The notes under the pieces were generated by a model, which saw only the letters and a list, made by a program, of their open reading frames with translations, had not been told where the DNA came from and did no database searches. The translations under genes and the position numbers were made by a program. Below, piece after piece: positions 33,984 through 44,339 of a DNA stretch of 64,000 bases. The stretch is from Sporomusa sp. KB1 (GTDB lineage Bacteria; Bacillota; Negativicutes; Sporomusales; Sporomusaceae), in NCBI RefSeq assembly GCF_007830295.1, contig NZ_VLKC01000002.1, positions 3,614,356 to 3,678,355 on the forward strand, written 5' to 3'. How positions within the stretch are numbered: position 1 is the stretch's first letter; each line of letters starts with the position of its first letter.

Positions 33984-35921
33984 ATGTCCGAATACAAAAC
34001 AATCGACGTGGCAGCAACTCAAATGCTCGACAAAGCCAAAGAAATCGGCTTTTTATCAACATTTGACCGTGCCAAAGCTCAAGAGCCTCGCTGTACCTTC
34101 GGCAATACCGGTATTTGCTGCCGTATTTGCTTGCAAGGCCCTTGTCGCATACTGCCTAAGAAACCGGGTGGTAACAAAGGTGTCTGCGGTGCTGCTGATT
34201 ACACTATCGTAGCCCGTAATACAGTTCGTTATATTGCTGGCGGCGCTGCTGCTCACTCCGATCATGGCCGCGAAATTGCGGAAACTCTTCTGCATACTGC
34301 TGAAGGTAAGCTGAAAGACTATCAAGTTACTGATGTTAATAAGCTTATGTATGTGGCTAAAAATATCGGTGTTGAAACCGAAGGCCGTGATGCAAATGCT
34401 ATTGCTAAAGATGTTGCTAATGCTGCGTTGGCAGAGTTTGGCCGCATTGATGAAGCTGAAGAACTTACGTGGCTTAAATCTTATGCCCCTGAGAACACTC
34501 TAAATATTTGGCGTAAAACCACTGTAATGCCAAGTGGTATCAATCTTAGTCTGGCAAAATTACTTCATCAAACTCATGTTGGCAATGACTCTGACCCAGT
34601 TAATATTATCTTTGGTGGTTTGAAGGTTGCGTTATGCGATATTGATGGTCAGCATCTTGCTACTGACTTATCTGATATTCTTTTTGGTACGGGGGTACCT
34701 GTAGTAACGGAAGCTAACCTTGGCGCTATCAAAGCTGATAAAGTTAATATTGCTGTCCATGGCCATAACCCGTTGCTTTCGCAAATGGTTGTTAAAGCTG
34801 CCAAAGGAATGCAAGATGAAGCTAAAGCTGCTGGTGCTACGGGCATCAATCTTGTCGGTATCTGCTGTACTGGTAACGAAGTTCTCATGCGTGAAGGCGT
34901 TGCTATCGCCACCAACTTCGCAACCCAAGAATTGGCAGTTATGACTGGTGCTATGGATGCTATGGTTGTTGATGTTCAGTGTATTATGCCAAGCTTGCGT
35001 TCGGCTGCTGAGTGTTTCCATACTAAGATTGTTACCACTTCGCCTATCATGAAAATTCCTGGATCCTACCATTACGCGTTTGATGAGCATCGTGCTATGG
35101 ATAGTGCGAAAGAAATCATTCGTTTGGCAATTGACGCTTATAAAACGCGGGATAAAGCAAAAGTTTCTATTCCTAATATTACCAATAAAGTTGTTGCCGG
35201 CTTCAGTCTTGAGGCTATGCTCAATATATTCAAGAAAGTTAACCCGGACAATCCGATGCGAGTTATCGCAGACGCTATTGAAGCAGGTGAAATTAAAGGA
35301 ATCGCGGCCCTCATCGGCTGCAATAACTTAAAAGGCACCCATGACCAAAATCACACCGCGATTGCTCAAGAATTGGCTAAAAATGACGTATTGTTGCTTG
35401 CTGGCGGTTGCTCTGCCCAGGCTCACGCTTTGGCAGGCATGATGAATGGCGAAGCTGTACAGCAATATGCTGGTGAAGGTCTGAAAAAATTCTATGCTCG
35501 TCTGAATGCAGCATCAGGTTTAACTGAAGATCTGCCGTTGATGTTCCATATGGGTTCTTGTGTTGACTATAGCCGCATGCAGGTTTTTGTTAACATGTTA
35601 GCTGCCGAAATGGGCCTGGATAACTCGGAAGTTCCTTATGTTGTTAGTGCTCCGGAAGCTATGTCTGAAAAGGCTGTTGCTATTGGCTCCTGGAATGTCG
35701 CTTATGGTAATCCTACCCATGTTGGTGTTATCGCTCCTACTGTAGGCAGCCAGCTTGTTAATGATGTTGTTACCAAAATTGCTGAAGATGTATTTGGCGG
35801 CTATTTCTTCTGGGAACCAGATGCGGCTAAAGCCTCTGCTAGATTGATCGACATTCTGGAAGAACGTAATTGGAAGAATGTTATGCGTAAAAAAGCCCGT
35901 GATGCCAAAGCGGCTAACTAA
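33984..35921 (+). CDS. acsA: Anaerobic CO dehydrogenase catalytic subunit
   Basis: About 645 residues of the Ni-Fe CODH (CooS/AcsA). The N-terminal Cys series (CTFGNTGICCRICLQGPC) supplies the B and D clusters. Downstream Cys/His positions (DVQCIMP, IGCNN, AGGCSAQ, HMGSCVDYSR) match the C cluster ligands. ATG 33984 follows GGGAGG; the frame opens earlier. It reduces CO2 to CO and feeds it through the tunnel to AcsB, encoded 76 nt downstream. Confidence 0.96.
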   Translation: MSEYKTIDVAATQMLDKAKEIGFLSTFDRAKAQEPRCTFGNTGICCRICLQGPCRILPKKPGGNKGVCGAADYTIVARNTVRYIAGGAAAHSDHGREIAETLLHTAEGKLKDYQVTDVNKLMYVAKNIGVETEGRDANAIAKDVANAALAEFGRIDEAEELTWLKSYAPENTLNIWRKTTVMPSGINLSLAKLLHQTHVGNDSDPVNIIFGGLKVALCDIDGQHLATDLSDILFGTGVPVVTEANLGAIKADKVNIAVHGHNPLLSQMVVKAAKGMQDEAKAAGATGINLVGICCTGNEVLMREGVAIATNFATQELAVMTGAMDAMVVDVQCIMPSLRSAAECFHTKIVTTSPIMKIPGSYHYAFDEHRAMDSAKEIIRLAIDAYKTRDKAKVSIPNITNKVVAGFSLEAMLNIFKKVNPDNPMRVIADAIEAGEIKGIAALIGCNNLKGTHDQNHTAIAQELAKNDVLLLAGGCSAQAHALAGMMNGEAVQQYAGEGLKKFYARLNAASGLTEDLPLMFHMGSCVDYSRMQVFVNMLAAEMGLDNSEVPYVVSAPEAMSEKAVAIGSWNVAYGNPTHVGVIAPTVGSQLVNDVVTKIAEDVFGGYFFWEPDAAKASARLIDILEERNWKNVMRKKARDAKAAN

Positions 35922-35997
35922 TTAGCGTTTAGGATCATGTTAATAGCTATTTAATAGATAATGAGAATTGACTCTATGAAGGAGGACGAAAAACAAT

Positions 35998-38124
35998 ATG
36001 TCTATGGAGCTTTTTAAAGGCGCCTATGAAGGTGCTGTCACAGCTACCAGCTATGCAGAAATTCTTCTGGCTAAAGCGATTAAGGAACACGGTGCTGATT
36101 GCCCGGTTAAATATCCTGATACTGCCTACAGACTGCCTGTAATCACTGCGCTGAGCGGTGAAGAAGTAAATACCATTGGTGATCTTGCACCAATTCTTAA
36201 TAGAGTTCGTACTACCAATATCAAGGAAGAACTGACTTTAGAAAATGCTAAGCTCAATGGTGAGGCCACTCTTTATGCTGCGGAAGTTATTGAAGCTTTG
36301 CGCTATATTAATGGCGCAAAACCTGATGTATATCCATATTGCGGCTTCGTCACTGACCCTATTCTTCGTAAATTTGGCGTACCTTTGGTTGACCAGACAA
36401 TTCCTGGCGTTGCCGTTATTGTTGGTAAAGGTAAAGACAGCAAATCCACTGCCAAACTGGTAAAAGAACTCCAGTCCAAAGGCATTATGATTTTCTTGGT
36501 TAACGAAGTAATTGAGCAATGTATTGAAGAAAACGTTAAAATTGGTTCTGAATTCATTACCTTCCCAGTTGGTAACTTTACCCAGGTTATCCATGCTGTT
36601 AACTTTGCTTTCCGGGCTGGTCTCGCTTTCGGCGGTATCCCTGCCGGTCAGCGTGAACGGGCTATAGAATATCAATTGAAACGCGTTTTCGCGTTTGTTA
36701 TTCAGCTTGGACCTAATGATGTTGTTAAAACTGCTGCTGAATTTGGTGCTATGTTCATGGGCTTCCCGACAGTTACCGATCAGCCGGTAGCCGAAGAAAT
36801 TCCTGAGTGGTATCAATCTGAGCCTGATTATGAAAAAATCGGCAAACTTGGTCTTGAGATTCGCGGCGTAAAAATTAAGATTGTTGATATCCCTGTACCT
36901 ATCACTATTGGACCTGCTTTCGAAGGCGAAACCATCCGTAAAAAAGATGCCTGGGTTGAGTTCGGTGGCGGTCGTTCTACCAGCTTTGAGCTTGTTCGGA
37001 TGGTTGGTGTTGATGAAGTTGAAGATGGTAAAATTGAAGTTATCGGACCAGAAATTGACGAGATGCCGGAAGGCAGTGTCTTCCCACTTGGCTTTATGAT
37101 TGACATCTATGGCCGTAAAATGCAGGAAGACTTTGAAGGCGTGCTCGAACGCCGTATCCACTACAACCTTAACTATGGTGAAGGCTTGTGGCATGTAGCC
37201 CAGCGTAATATGATGTGGGTGCGTATTGGTAAGAATGCCCATGCCGCTGGTTTCAAAATCAGAGATTTCGGTGAAATCCTGATTGCGAAATTCAAATCCG
37301 ATTTCCCCGCGATTATTGACCGCGTACAAGTTACCATTATTACCGATAAAGATGTTATTGAAGATAAAATCAAGCTTGCTATTGAAAAATATGCTACCCG
37401 TGATGCTCGACTCAAAGATCTTACTGATGATGTTGAAACATATTATTCATGCCTGCTTTGTCAGTCCTTTGCACCAAACCATGTGTGCGTAGTATCGCCA
37501 GAACGCTTAGGTTTATGCGGTGCTGTTAGCTGGCTTGATGCAAAAGCTTCTAACGAAATCAATCCTCTTGGACCAAATCAGCCGATTGAAAAAGGGGAAT
37601 GCCTTGATGCTGAAAAAGGTCAGTGGAAAAACCTTAATGACTTCATTTATGCTAATTCCCACAGCACGGTCGAAGCCGTAAACTTCTATACGCTTATGGA
37701 ATACCCGATGACTTCTTGCGGTTGCTTCGAAGCCATTATGGCGATTTTGCCGATGTGTAATGGTGTCATGATTACAACTCGTGAACATGGTGGCGAAACT
37801 CCTTGCGGCATGACCTTCTCCGCTTTGGCAGGTACTTGTGGTGGCGGTATGCAGACTCCTGGCTTTATGGGTCTTGGTCGTCGGTACATTACCAGTAAAA
37901 AGTTTATCAAAGCAGACGGCGGCCTTGCACGTCTTGTCTGGATGCCGAAAGAGCTCAAGGAATTCTTAGGTCAAGACCTTATTGATGCTGCAGTAGCTGA
38001 AGGTCTGGGTGCAGATTTCGTGGATAAGATTGCTGATGAAACTGTTGGCACTAGCGAAGATGAAATCCTGCCATTCCTGGAAGAAAAACAACATCCGGCT
38101 CTTAAATTAGATCCGATGATGTAA
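35998..38124 (+). CDS. acsB: CO-methylating acetyl-CoA synthase beta subunit
   Basis: A 708-residue acetyl-CoA synthase. The A-cluster cubane ligands are Cys485, Cys488, Cys497 and Cys507. The Cys574-Gly-Cys576 motif holds the distal nickel. It joins CO, the methyl group from AcsCD and CoA. AAGGAGG precedes ATG 35998. The long open frame on the opposite strand (36238-37329) is a shadow produced by codon use. An intercistronic hairpin follows. Confidence 0.97.
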   Translation: MSMELFKGAYEGAVTATSYAEILLAKAIKEHGADCPVKYPDTAYRLPVITALSGEEVNTIGDLAPILNRVRTTNIKEELTLENAKLNGEATLYAAEVIEALRYINGAKPDVYPYCGFVTDPILRKFGVPLVDQTIPGVAVIVGKGKDSKSTAKLVKELQSKGIMIFLVNEVIEQCIEENVKIGSEFITFPVGNFTQVIHAVNFAFRAGLAFGGIPAGQRERAIEYQLKRVFAFVIQLGPNDVVKTAAEFGAMFMGFPTVTDQPVAEEIPEWYQSEPDYEKIGKLGLEIRGVKIKIVDIPVPITIGPAFEGETIRKKDAWVEFGGGRSTSFELVRMVGVDEVEDGKIEVIGPEIDEMPEGSVFPLGFMIDIYGRKMQEDFEGVLERRIHYNLNYGEGLWHVAQRNMMWVRIGKNAHAAGFKIRDFGEILIAKFKSDFPAIIDRVQVTIITDKDVIEDKIKLAIEKYATRDARLKDLTDDVETYYSCLLCQSFAPNHVCVVSPERLGLCGAVSWLDAKASNEINPLGPNQPIEKGECLDAEKGQWKNLNDFIYANSHSTVEAVNFYTLMEYPMTSCGCFEAIMAILPMCNGVMITTREHGGETPCGMTFSALAGTCGGGMQTPGFMGLGRRYITSKKFIKADGGLARLVWMPKELKEFLGQDLIDAAVAEGLGADFVDKIADETVGTSEDEILPFLEEKQHPALKLDPMM

Positions 38125-38150
38125 TAAGTCCCACGTATTTATTTAAGGCA

Positions 38151-38207
38151 GAATTCGGAACACATTATGATAGGAAAAATTAATAACGATCAGATGTGTT
38201 CCGATTC
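38151..38207 (+). other. Intercistronic inverted repeat between acsB and acsC
   Basis: Arms 38151-38165 and 38194-38207 pair over 14 bp with one bulged T around a 28-nt loop. No T-run follows. It lies 26 nt after acsB and 44 nt before the acsC start and may protect the acsB transcript end or tune relative expression. Confidence 0.55.
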
Positions 38208-38250
38208 TCATATTTATTTTAAGTTCTTATATTCGAAAGGAGAAGAGAAA

Positions 38251-39594
38251 ATGGCATTAACCGGTTTGGATATTTTCAAACAACTGCCCAAAACAAACTG
38301 TAAAGACTGTGGTTCACCTACCTGCTTAGCTTTTGCAATGGCAATGGCTAATGGTAAAGCATCCCTTGATATGTGCCCGCATGCAACTGAGGCTGCTAAA
38401 GAAACGTTGGGTGCTGCTACTGCACCACCAGTAAAAACTGTAAAGGTTGGCGTTGGTGAGCAAGAAGTAGTTTTGGGTGACGAAACCGTCCTCTTCCGTC
38501 ATGATAAAACTTTTTACCATCCTACTGCTTTAGCAATTCAGATTTCCGACAAATTATCCGGTGCGGAACTGGATGCCAAAATTGCAAAAGTTAACGATTT
38601 GGTAATGGATCGTGTTGGACAAAGAATAGCTATTGATATGATTGCTATTACAAATTGCTCCGGCGATGCTGCAACCTTTAAGGCTGCTGTTGAAGCTGTA
38701 GCTGCTAAAGCTAACTTCGCGTTATTGCTGGTTGCTGATGTAGCTGGTCTTGAAGCTGCTGTTCCTGCAGTAGCTGCTAAGAAACCTCTTATTCATGCTG
38801 CTACTGCTGAAAACTGGGAGAAGGTTGTAGCTCTTGCTAAAGCCAATAATTGCCCAGTAGTAGTAAAAGGCAATGGTCTTGATGATACTGCTGCTTTAGT
38901 AGAAAAAGTAGCTAAAGAATATAAAGAAATTGTTATTGATTTTGGCAACACTGCACCAGCTAAAACTCTTGGTGATATGGTTAACGCTCGTCGTTTGGCA
39001 ATCAAAAAGAAATTCCGTCCGTTTGGCTATCCGATGCTTGCCTGCGCTTTAGCGGCTGATCCAAAAGAAGAAGTAGTAGAAGCAGTTACTTATGTTGCTA
39101 AATATGCTAGCATAGTTTGCCTAAAAGCTGACGAAAAACAGCATTTACTGCCCTTAATGGCATGGCGCATGAACATCTACACTGATCCGCAAAAACCAAT
39201 GGCTGTTGAAGCTAAAGTTTATGAAATCGGTGATGTTGGTCCTGATTGCCCTGTATATGTCTGCACTAACTTTGCTCTCACCTACTTCGCTGTTGAAGGT
39301 GAAGTTGTTGGCAGTAAAATCCCTGGCTATATTGTGGCTGTTGATACCGATGGCGCTTCTGTTCTTACAGCTTGGGCTGCCGGTAAATTCGTTGCTGAGC
39401 CTATTCATGAGACTATTAAAGCATGTGGCATTATGGATAAAGTTAACCATAACAACATCGTTATCCCAGGTTATGTTGCCATTATCACCGGCAAACTCAA
39501 AGAAATATCTGGGTTGGACGTAATTGTTGGACCACAAGAAGCTGTTGGTATTCCTGCTTTTGCCAAGGCTCGTTACCCCCAACTCATGAAATAA
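38251..39594 (+). CDS. acsC: Corrinoid iron-sulfur protein large (gamma) subunit
   Basis: About 447 residues. The N-terminal [4Fe-4S] motif is TNCKDCGSPTCLAFAMAMA with a later Cys (MCPH), giving CxxCx4Cx16C. The TIM-barrel and C-terminal corrinoid-binding domain follow. ATG 38251 after AAAGGAG is chosen over the earlier in-frame start. With AcsD it carries the methyl group on its corrinoid from AcsE to AcsB. Confidence 0.95.
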   Translation: MALTGLDIFKQLPKTNCKDCGSPTCLAFAMAMANGKASLDMCPHATEAAKETLGAATAPPVKTVKVGVGEQEVVLGDETVLFRHDKTFYHPTALAIQISDKLSGAELDAKIAKVNDLVMDRVGQRIAIDMIAITNCSGDAATFKAAVEAVAAKANFALLLVADVAGLEAAVPAVAAKKPLIHAATAENWEKVVALAKANNCPVVVKGNGLDDTAALVEKVAKEYKEIVIDFGNTAPAKTLGDMVNARRLAIKKKFRPFGYPMLACALAADPKEEVVEAVTYVAKYASIVCLKADEKQHLLPLMAWRMNIYTDPQKPMAVEAKVYEIGDVGPDCPVYVCTNFALTYFAVEGEVVGSKIPGYIVAVDTDGASVLTAWAAGKFVAEPIHETIKACGIMDKVNHNNIVIPGYVAIITGKLKEISGLDVIVGPQEAVGIPAFAKARYPQLMK

Positions 39595-39666
39595 TAACTA
39601 TTTACAACCTTGCTGTCTGAAATGAGAAAACAGTCTTGAGCAACTAGTCAGGAGGGTAATTTACGG

Positions 39667-41637
39667 ATGAATAACCGGTTGGTAACATTTCTTCCCGCAG
39701 GAGTAAAAGTAGAAGTAGAGCCAGGTACGGATATCCTTACTGCCGCAGGTAAGGCTAATATCGAGATAAAAGCTCCTTGTGGTGGTGACGGTACATGTGG
39801 CAAGTGTGCGGTTCGAATTAAGAGTGGTAATGTTAAAGCCAGAAGAGATAGCTATTTAGCAACAAGAATTGCTGAGAAGGGATTAAATCTAGCGTGCCAG
39901 ACTTTAGTGCAAGATGAGGATCTAGTGGTAGAAATACCCAATACCTCGTCTATGAGCAAGCATCAGGTGCTAGGTGAAAATACTTCAGTAGGCGCTGGTG
40001 TTTCAGATGCCTTAAGTAATTATTTGTTACATGTATGGCAGCTTAAAGAATTAATTCTGGAAAACCAAGAAAGCCCGCTTAATGGTTATCCGCTTAATCC
40101 GCTTTGTCGACGTGTTCGGCTAACTCTGCCTGTAGCTAACCTGCAGGATAACCGTGATGACCTTAACCGCCTGACAATGGCTCTTAAGAAAGAAATTAAC
40201 TGTACGGACATTCGTGTTCCACTTTCGATTATTCAGAAGTTGGGAGAAATCCTCAGGGTTGATCAGTTTAAAGTGACTGTACTGCTATCTGAGGTCGGTG
40301 GTAAGGTGGAAATAATTGCTGTTGAGCCAGGCCATGGTCATCAGCAATTATATGGTATCGCTGTTGATATTGGCACTACTACTGTAGTAGCCTACCTCCT
40401 GGACCTCGAAAAAGGTAGAGTTATTGATACGGCAGGAACTCATAACCGCCAAGCACGCTTTGGCGATGATGTCATTAGCCGCATTGTATATGCTGTCGAG
40501 GAACCTGATGGACTTAATACAGTTCATCAAAGTATCATTGGCACCATAAACACACTCATTATGGACTTGTTAGTGAAACAAAGACATATCAAAGAAACTG
40601 ATATTCGCGTTATGATGACAGCTGGCAACACAACTATGGCGCACTTGTTCTTGGGGATTAATCCCAAGTTCATCCGCCTGGAACCATATATTCCGACAGC
40701 CAACTTCTATCCGGTTGTAAAGGCTCAGGAATTAGGGCTTAAAGTTAATCCTGACGCTTTAGTATTTAGCTATGCGTCAGTAGCCAGTTATGTCGGCGGT
40801 GATATCGTTTCCGGTACGTTGTTTACAGCCATGGGCAATGAGGATGCACCAATATCACTCCTGATTGATATTGGTACAAATGGTGAAATGGTATTAGGAG
40901 CCGGTGATTGGTTGGTAACTTGTTCCTGTTCGGCTGGCCCGGCATTTGAAGGGTCAGGGATATTGTTTGGTATGAGGGCTATGCATGGCGCTATTGAACG
41001 GATGCAAATAGATCCTCAAACCTATGAAGTAGCTTATACCACAATTAACAATGGTAAGGCAATTGGCATCTGCGGTTCAGGTCTTATCGACTGCTTGGCA
41101 AAGCTGAAAAGTACGGGTGTCATTGACCGTGCAGGCAAGTTCCAAACCAGCCTGCCGACGGAACGGATGCGTATTGGAGAGACAGGACCTGAGTTTGTGC
41201 TTGTGTGGCGCGAAGATACTGATATTAACCGTGATATCGTCATCTGTGAAGCCGATGTCAAGAATCTGCTTAGAGCTAAAGGTGCGGTATTTGCCGGAAT
41301 TCGTACACTCTTAAATGTGGTCGGTTTTGAGCTTGAAAGTATTGAAAACATTTATGTAGCTGGCGGATTTGGCAACTATCTCAACATTCCTGATGCTATC
41401 GCTATTGGACTATTGCCTGATATACCTGTTGAAAAATATAAATATGTCGGCAATACCTCGGCTAAAGGCGCCTGTATGGCGCTCTTATCCCAAGAGGCGT
41501 GGCAGGAAGCCAATAATCTGGCAGGTAAAATGACGTACATTGAATTGTCGGTTGGAAATCTGTTTATGGACGAATTTGTCTCATCCTTGTTTATCCCTCA
41601 TACTGATTTAACTTTATTCCCTAATGTCAGTATTTAA
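39667..41637 (+). CDS. acsV: Corrinoid activation/ASKHA protein AcsV
   Basis: A 656-residue protein. The N-terminal [2Fe-2S] ferredoxin has CGGDGTCGKC and a later LACQ. A linker leads to a DUF4445/ASKHA ATPase domain with GIAVDIGTTTVVAYL and LIDIGTNGEMVLG phosphate-binding loops. It uses ATP to reduce inactive Co(II) in the corrinoid Fe-S protein. GGAGGG precedes ATG 39667. It is placed between acsC and the second cooC. Confidence 0.92.
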   Translation: MNNRLVTFLPAGVKVEVEPGTDILTAAGKANIEIKAPCGGDGTCGKCAVRIKSGNVKARRDSYLATRIAEKGLNLACQTLVQDEDLVVEIPNTSSMSKHQVLGENTSVGAGVSDALSNYLLHVWQLKELILENQESPLNGYPLNPLCRRVRLTLPVANLQDNRDDLNRLTMALKKEINCTDIRVPLSIIQKLGEILRVDQFKVTVLLSEVGGKVEIIAVEPGHGHQQLYGIAVDIGTTTVVAYLLDLEKGRVIDTAGTHNRQARFGDDVISRIVYAVEEPDGLNTVHQSIIGTINTLIMDLLVKQRHIKETDIRVMMTAGNTTMAHLFLGINPKFIRLEPYIPTANFYPVVKAQELGLKVNPDALVFSYASVASYVGGDIVSGTLFTAMGNEDAPISLLIDIGTNGEMVLGAGDWLVTCSCSAGPAFEGSGILFGMRAMHGAIERMQIDPQTYEVAYTTINNGKAIGICGSGLIDCLAKLKSTGVIDRAGKFQTSLPTERMRIGETGPEFVLVWREDTDINRDIVICEADVKNLLRAKGAVFAGIRTLLNVVGFELESIENIYVAGGFGNYLNIPDAIAIGLLPDIPVEKYKYVGNTSAKGACMALLSQEAWQEANNLAGKMTYIELSVGNLFMDEFVSSLFIPHTDLTLFPNVSI

Positions 41638-41683
41638 TTGCATTAAAACTGAAGTTCGGGTGTATCGAAAGGAGTTTTAAGAC

Positions 41684-42439
41684 ATGGCAAAACAAATTGC
41701 AGTGGCAGGCAAAGGCGGCACTGGTAAAACTACGTTTACTGCATTACTTATCCGATATCTGGTTAAAAACAATAAAGGCTCCATTTTGGCGGTTGATGCT
41801 GATGCGAATGCCAATCTGAATGAAGCACTAGGTATGGAAGTAGAGCAGACAATATCTGAGTTGATAACCAGTACCAAAGATCCTAAGAATATTCCTGCTG
41901 GCATGACACAGGAAACATATATTGAATATAAACTCCAAACCTCATTAGTTGAATCAGATTATGTTGATATGCTGGTGATGGGCGGACCAGAGGGTCCTGG
42001 GTGCTACTGCTTTCCTAATAACCTTCTTAAGGGGTATATGGATAAGCTTAGCAAAAACTATGGCTATGTACTCATGGATAATGAGGCCGGCATGGAGCAC
42101 ATTAGCCGCCGGGTAACTCAGGATATTGATTATATGTTTGTAGTCAGTGATGCTTCGGCCCGGAGTATTCGGTCTGCAGGTCGGGTGCGTCATCTTGTGG
42201 ATACACTCAAATCAGATGTAAAAAACATTTATTTGATTGTCACTAAGACGCAAAATGACGAGGATCTTGCTACTTTGCAAGGAGAGATTGATAAAACCGG
42301 TCTTAAACTAATCGGGGTAATTCCTTATGATCCTCAAGTAGCTAAATTCGATTTATTGAGTCAGCCACTGTTTGATTTACCAGATAATTCGGTGGCTGTA
42401 CAGGCGGTCAACGCCATTTGTACAGAAGCAAAAATCTAA
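41684..42439 (+). CDS. CooC-type Ni-insertion ATPase (second copy, AcsF-like)
   Basis: A 251-residue CooC paralogue with Walker A GKGGTGKTT at 8-16. The metal-binding CxC is Cys107-Tyr-Cys109, followed by DNEAGMEHISRR. In acetogens an ATPase in this position (between acsV/acsC and acsD) is called AcsF and assists nickel insertion into acetyl-CoA synthase. Its separation from the first cooC suggests that each copy serves a different Ni site. Confidence 0.88.
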   Translation: MAKQIAVAGKGGTGKTTFTALLIRYLVKNNKGSILAVDADANANLNEALGMEVEQTISELITSTKDPKNIPAGMTQETYIEYKLQTSLVESDYVDMLVMGGPEGPGCYCFPNNLLKGYMDKLSKNYGYVLMDNEAGMEHISRRVTQDIDYMFVVSDASARSIRSAGRVRHLVDTLKSDVKNIYLIVTKTQNDEDLATLQGEIDKTGLKLIGVIPYDPQVAKFDLLSQPLFDLPDNSVAVQAVNAICTEAKI

Positions 42440-42460
42440 ATGTTTGGAAGGAGCGTAACT

Positions 42461-43429
42461 ATGGCAACTAATATGTTGAAAGAAAGATATTCCGGTAAAA
42501 TTAATACCGTTACCATTGGTGCAACCAAAGAACAGGGTGGCACTCGTACTAGCACTGTAACCGTTGGTGGCGATTCCACTATGCCATTCCTCCAATTTGA
42601 AGGTGAAATGCCTTTGAAGCCAGTTGTGGCAATGGAGATTCAGGATATTAATCCTGATTGGCATCCTGTATTAAATGAAGTGTATGCCGATGTTATTAAT
42701 GATCCGGTTGCGTGGGCAAAAAAATGCGTGGAATTTGGCGCTGATTTGATTTATATTAAACTTGCTGGTGCTCATCCTGACAGTGGCAATAAAAGCCCTG
42801 AAGAATGCGCTAAAGTAGTTAAAGATGTACTGGCAGCTGTAGGCGTACCTGTTATTGTTGTTGGTTGCGGCGAGGAAGAAAAAGACAACGCAATTCTGCC
42901 AGTTGTCGCAGAAGCTGCTGCAGGTGAAAATCTGTTAATTGGCTTGGCTAAACAAGACAACTACAAGTCTGTTACTGCTGCTGCTATGGTTCACAAGCAC
43001 AAAGTACTGGCTCAAAGCCCACTTGATATCAACATTTGTAAACAGCTCAACATTCTTATTTCAGAGCTGGGTTTCTCCCCGGAAAATGTAATTATTGACC
43101 CTTCAACAGCAGCTCTTGGTTATGGTATTGAATATACTTACTCCATCCTTGAACGCGGCCGTCTGGGCGCACTTCAAGGCGACAAAATGCTGTCTCAGCC
43201 TGTAATTTGCCAAGTTGGCTATGAAGCATGGCGTGCTAAAGAAGCTAATGCTTCTGAAGAAGATTTCCCTAACTGGGGTAACCAAGCCGACCGCGCTATT
43301 CTGTGGGAAGCTATGACTGCAGCTGGTCTTTTACAAGGCGGCGCACATATAATGGTACTGCGCCACCCAGAAGCTGTACGTCTCTTCAAAGTAAATGCTG
43401 ATGCATTAATGGTAAAACCTGAAATTTAA
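42461..43429 (+). CDS. acsD: Corrinoid iron-sulfur protein small (delta) subunit
   Basis: About 322 residues of the CdhD/AcsD family, a TIM barrel that partners AcsC. The segment [19 protein letters not shown] and the [15 protein letters not shown] region are typical. ATG 42461 behind GGAAGGAG is preferred over the earlier frame start, which has none. It overlaps nothing and starts 21 nt after the cooC copy. Confidence 0.94.
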   Translation: MATNMLKERYSGKINTVTIGATKEQGGTRTSTVTVGGDSTMPFLQFEGEMPLKPVVAMEIQDINPDWHPVLNEVYADVINDPVAWAKKCVEFGADLIYIKLAGAHPDSGNKSPEECAKVVKDVLAAVGVPVIVVGCGEEEKDNAILPVVAEAAAGENLLIGLAKQDNYKSVTAAAMVHKHKVLAQSPLDINICKQLNILISELGFSPENVIIDPSTAALGYGIEYTYSILERGRLGALQGDKMLSQPVICQVGYEAWRAKEANASEEDFPNWGNQADRAILWEAMTAAGLLQGGAHIMVLRHPEAVRLFKVNADALMVKPEI

Positions 43430-43515
43430 GCATCTATCTTTTTAGGATTCCAGTAAAGTATCTTAATTAAAAATGAAGGTTCCCAAAAAAAATAATATTA
43501 TCGAGGAGGATTACA

Positions 43516-44307
43516 ATGATTATCATTGGCGAAAGAATTAATGGTATGTTCAAAGATATCGGTTTGGCTATCCGGGAGCATGACCCGAAACCTCTACAAG
43601 AATGGGCTGTTAAACAAAAAGAAGGCGGCGCTAGTTATCTTGACGTTAACACTGGACCTAACTCCGAAGATCAAACGATCGATCTTCCCTGGATGATTAA
43701 TGTTGTAAAAGAAGTTAGTGATCTGCCGTTGGCTATTGATACTACCAATTATGACGCTATGGAAGCTGCACTTATAGCTTATGGTAAACCAGGTGCATTA
43801 ATTAACTCCATTGGCTGCGAGCAAGAAAAAATTGATCGCGTTTTCCCAATGGCTGCAAAATATCAAGCCGATGTTGTATGCCTGTGCATTAATAAAGTTG
43901 GTATTCCTAAGAGTGCTGAAGACCGTGTTGCTATGGCTATGGAGTTTGTTGCCAATGCTGAAGCATATGGTCTGCAACCGGATAATCTGTTTATTGACCC
44001 GATTATTTTGCCAGTTAACGTGGCTCAGGAACATGGCGTTGAAGCTTTAGAAACTATTCGCCAAATTAAAATGATTTCCAATCCTCCTCCCAAAACCACT
44101 GTTGGTCTTTCCAACATTTCACAAAAAAGCCCGTTTCGTCCGCTTATTAACCGCACCTTTGCTGTAATGGCTATGACTGCCGGTTTAGATTCAGCTATTT
44201 GCGATGCTAATGACGAAGCTTTAGTTGATGCTATTGCTACCGCACGTTTAATCCTTAATCAAGATATTTACTGCGACTCCTACGCTAAGGTGTTCAGACA
44301 GCGGTAA
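43516..44307 (+). CDS. acsE: Methyl-THF:corrinoid Fe-S protein methyltransferase
   Basis: A 263-residue TIM-barrel pterin-binding enzyme. The segment GASYLDVNTGPNSED carries the pterin-binding Asn and Asp, with LPLAIDTTNYDAME and a later GLSNISQKSP. It moves the methyl group of 5-methyl-THF to the corrinoid of AcsCD, joining the folate branch to acetyl-CoA synthesis. GAGGAGG precedes ATG 43516. Confidence 0.96.
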   Translation: MIIIGERINGMFKDIGLAIREHDPKPLQEWAVKQKEGGASYLDVNTGPNSEDQTIDLPWMINVVKEVSDLPLAIDTTNYDAMEAALIAYGKPGALINSIGCEQEKIDRVFPMAAKYQADVVCLCINKVGIPKSAEDRVAMAMEFVANAEAYGLQPDNLFIDPIILPVNVAQEHGVEALETIRQIKMISNPPPKTTVGLSNISQKSPFRPLINRTFAVMAMTAGLDSAICDANDEALVDAIATARLILNQDIYCDSYAKVFRQR

Positions 44308-44339
44308 TATCGCTGGGTTTACGCCAGGAAAGGAGGTCA

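Noticed and set aside
36238..37329. A 363-codon open frame antisense to acsB
   Set aside because: It lies wholly within acsB, which has all A-cluster ligands; the translation has no recognisable domain and reflects codon bias of the sense strand.
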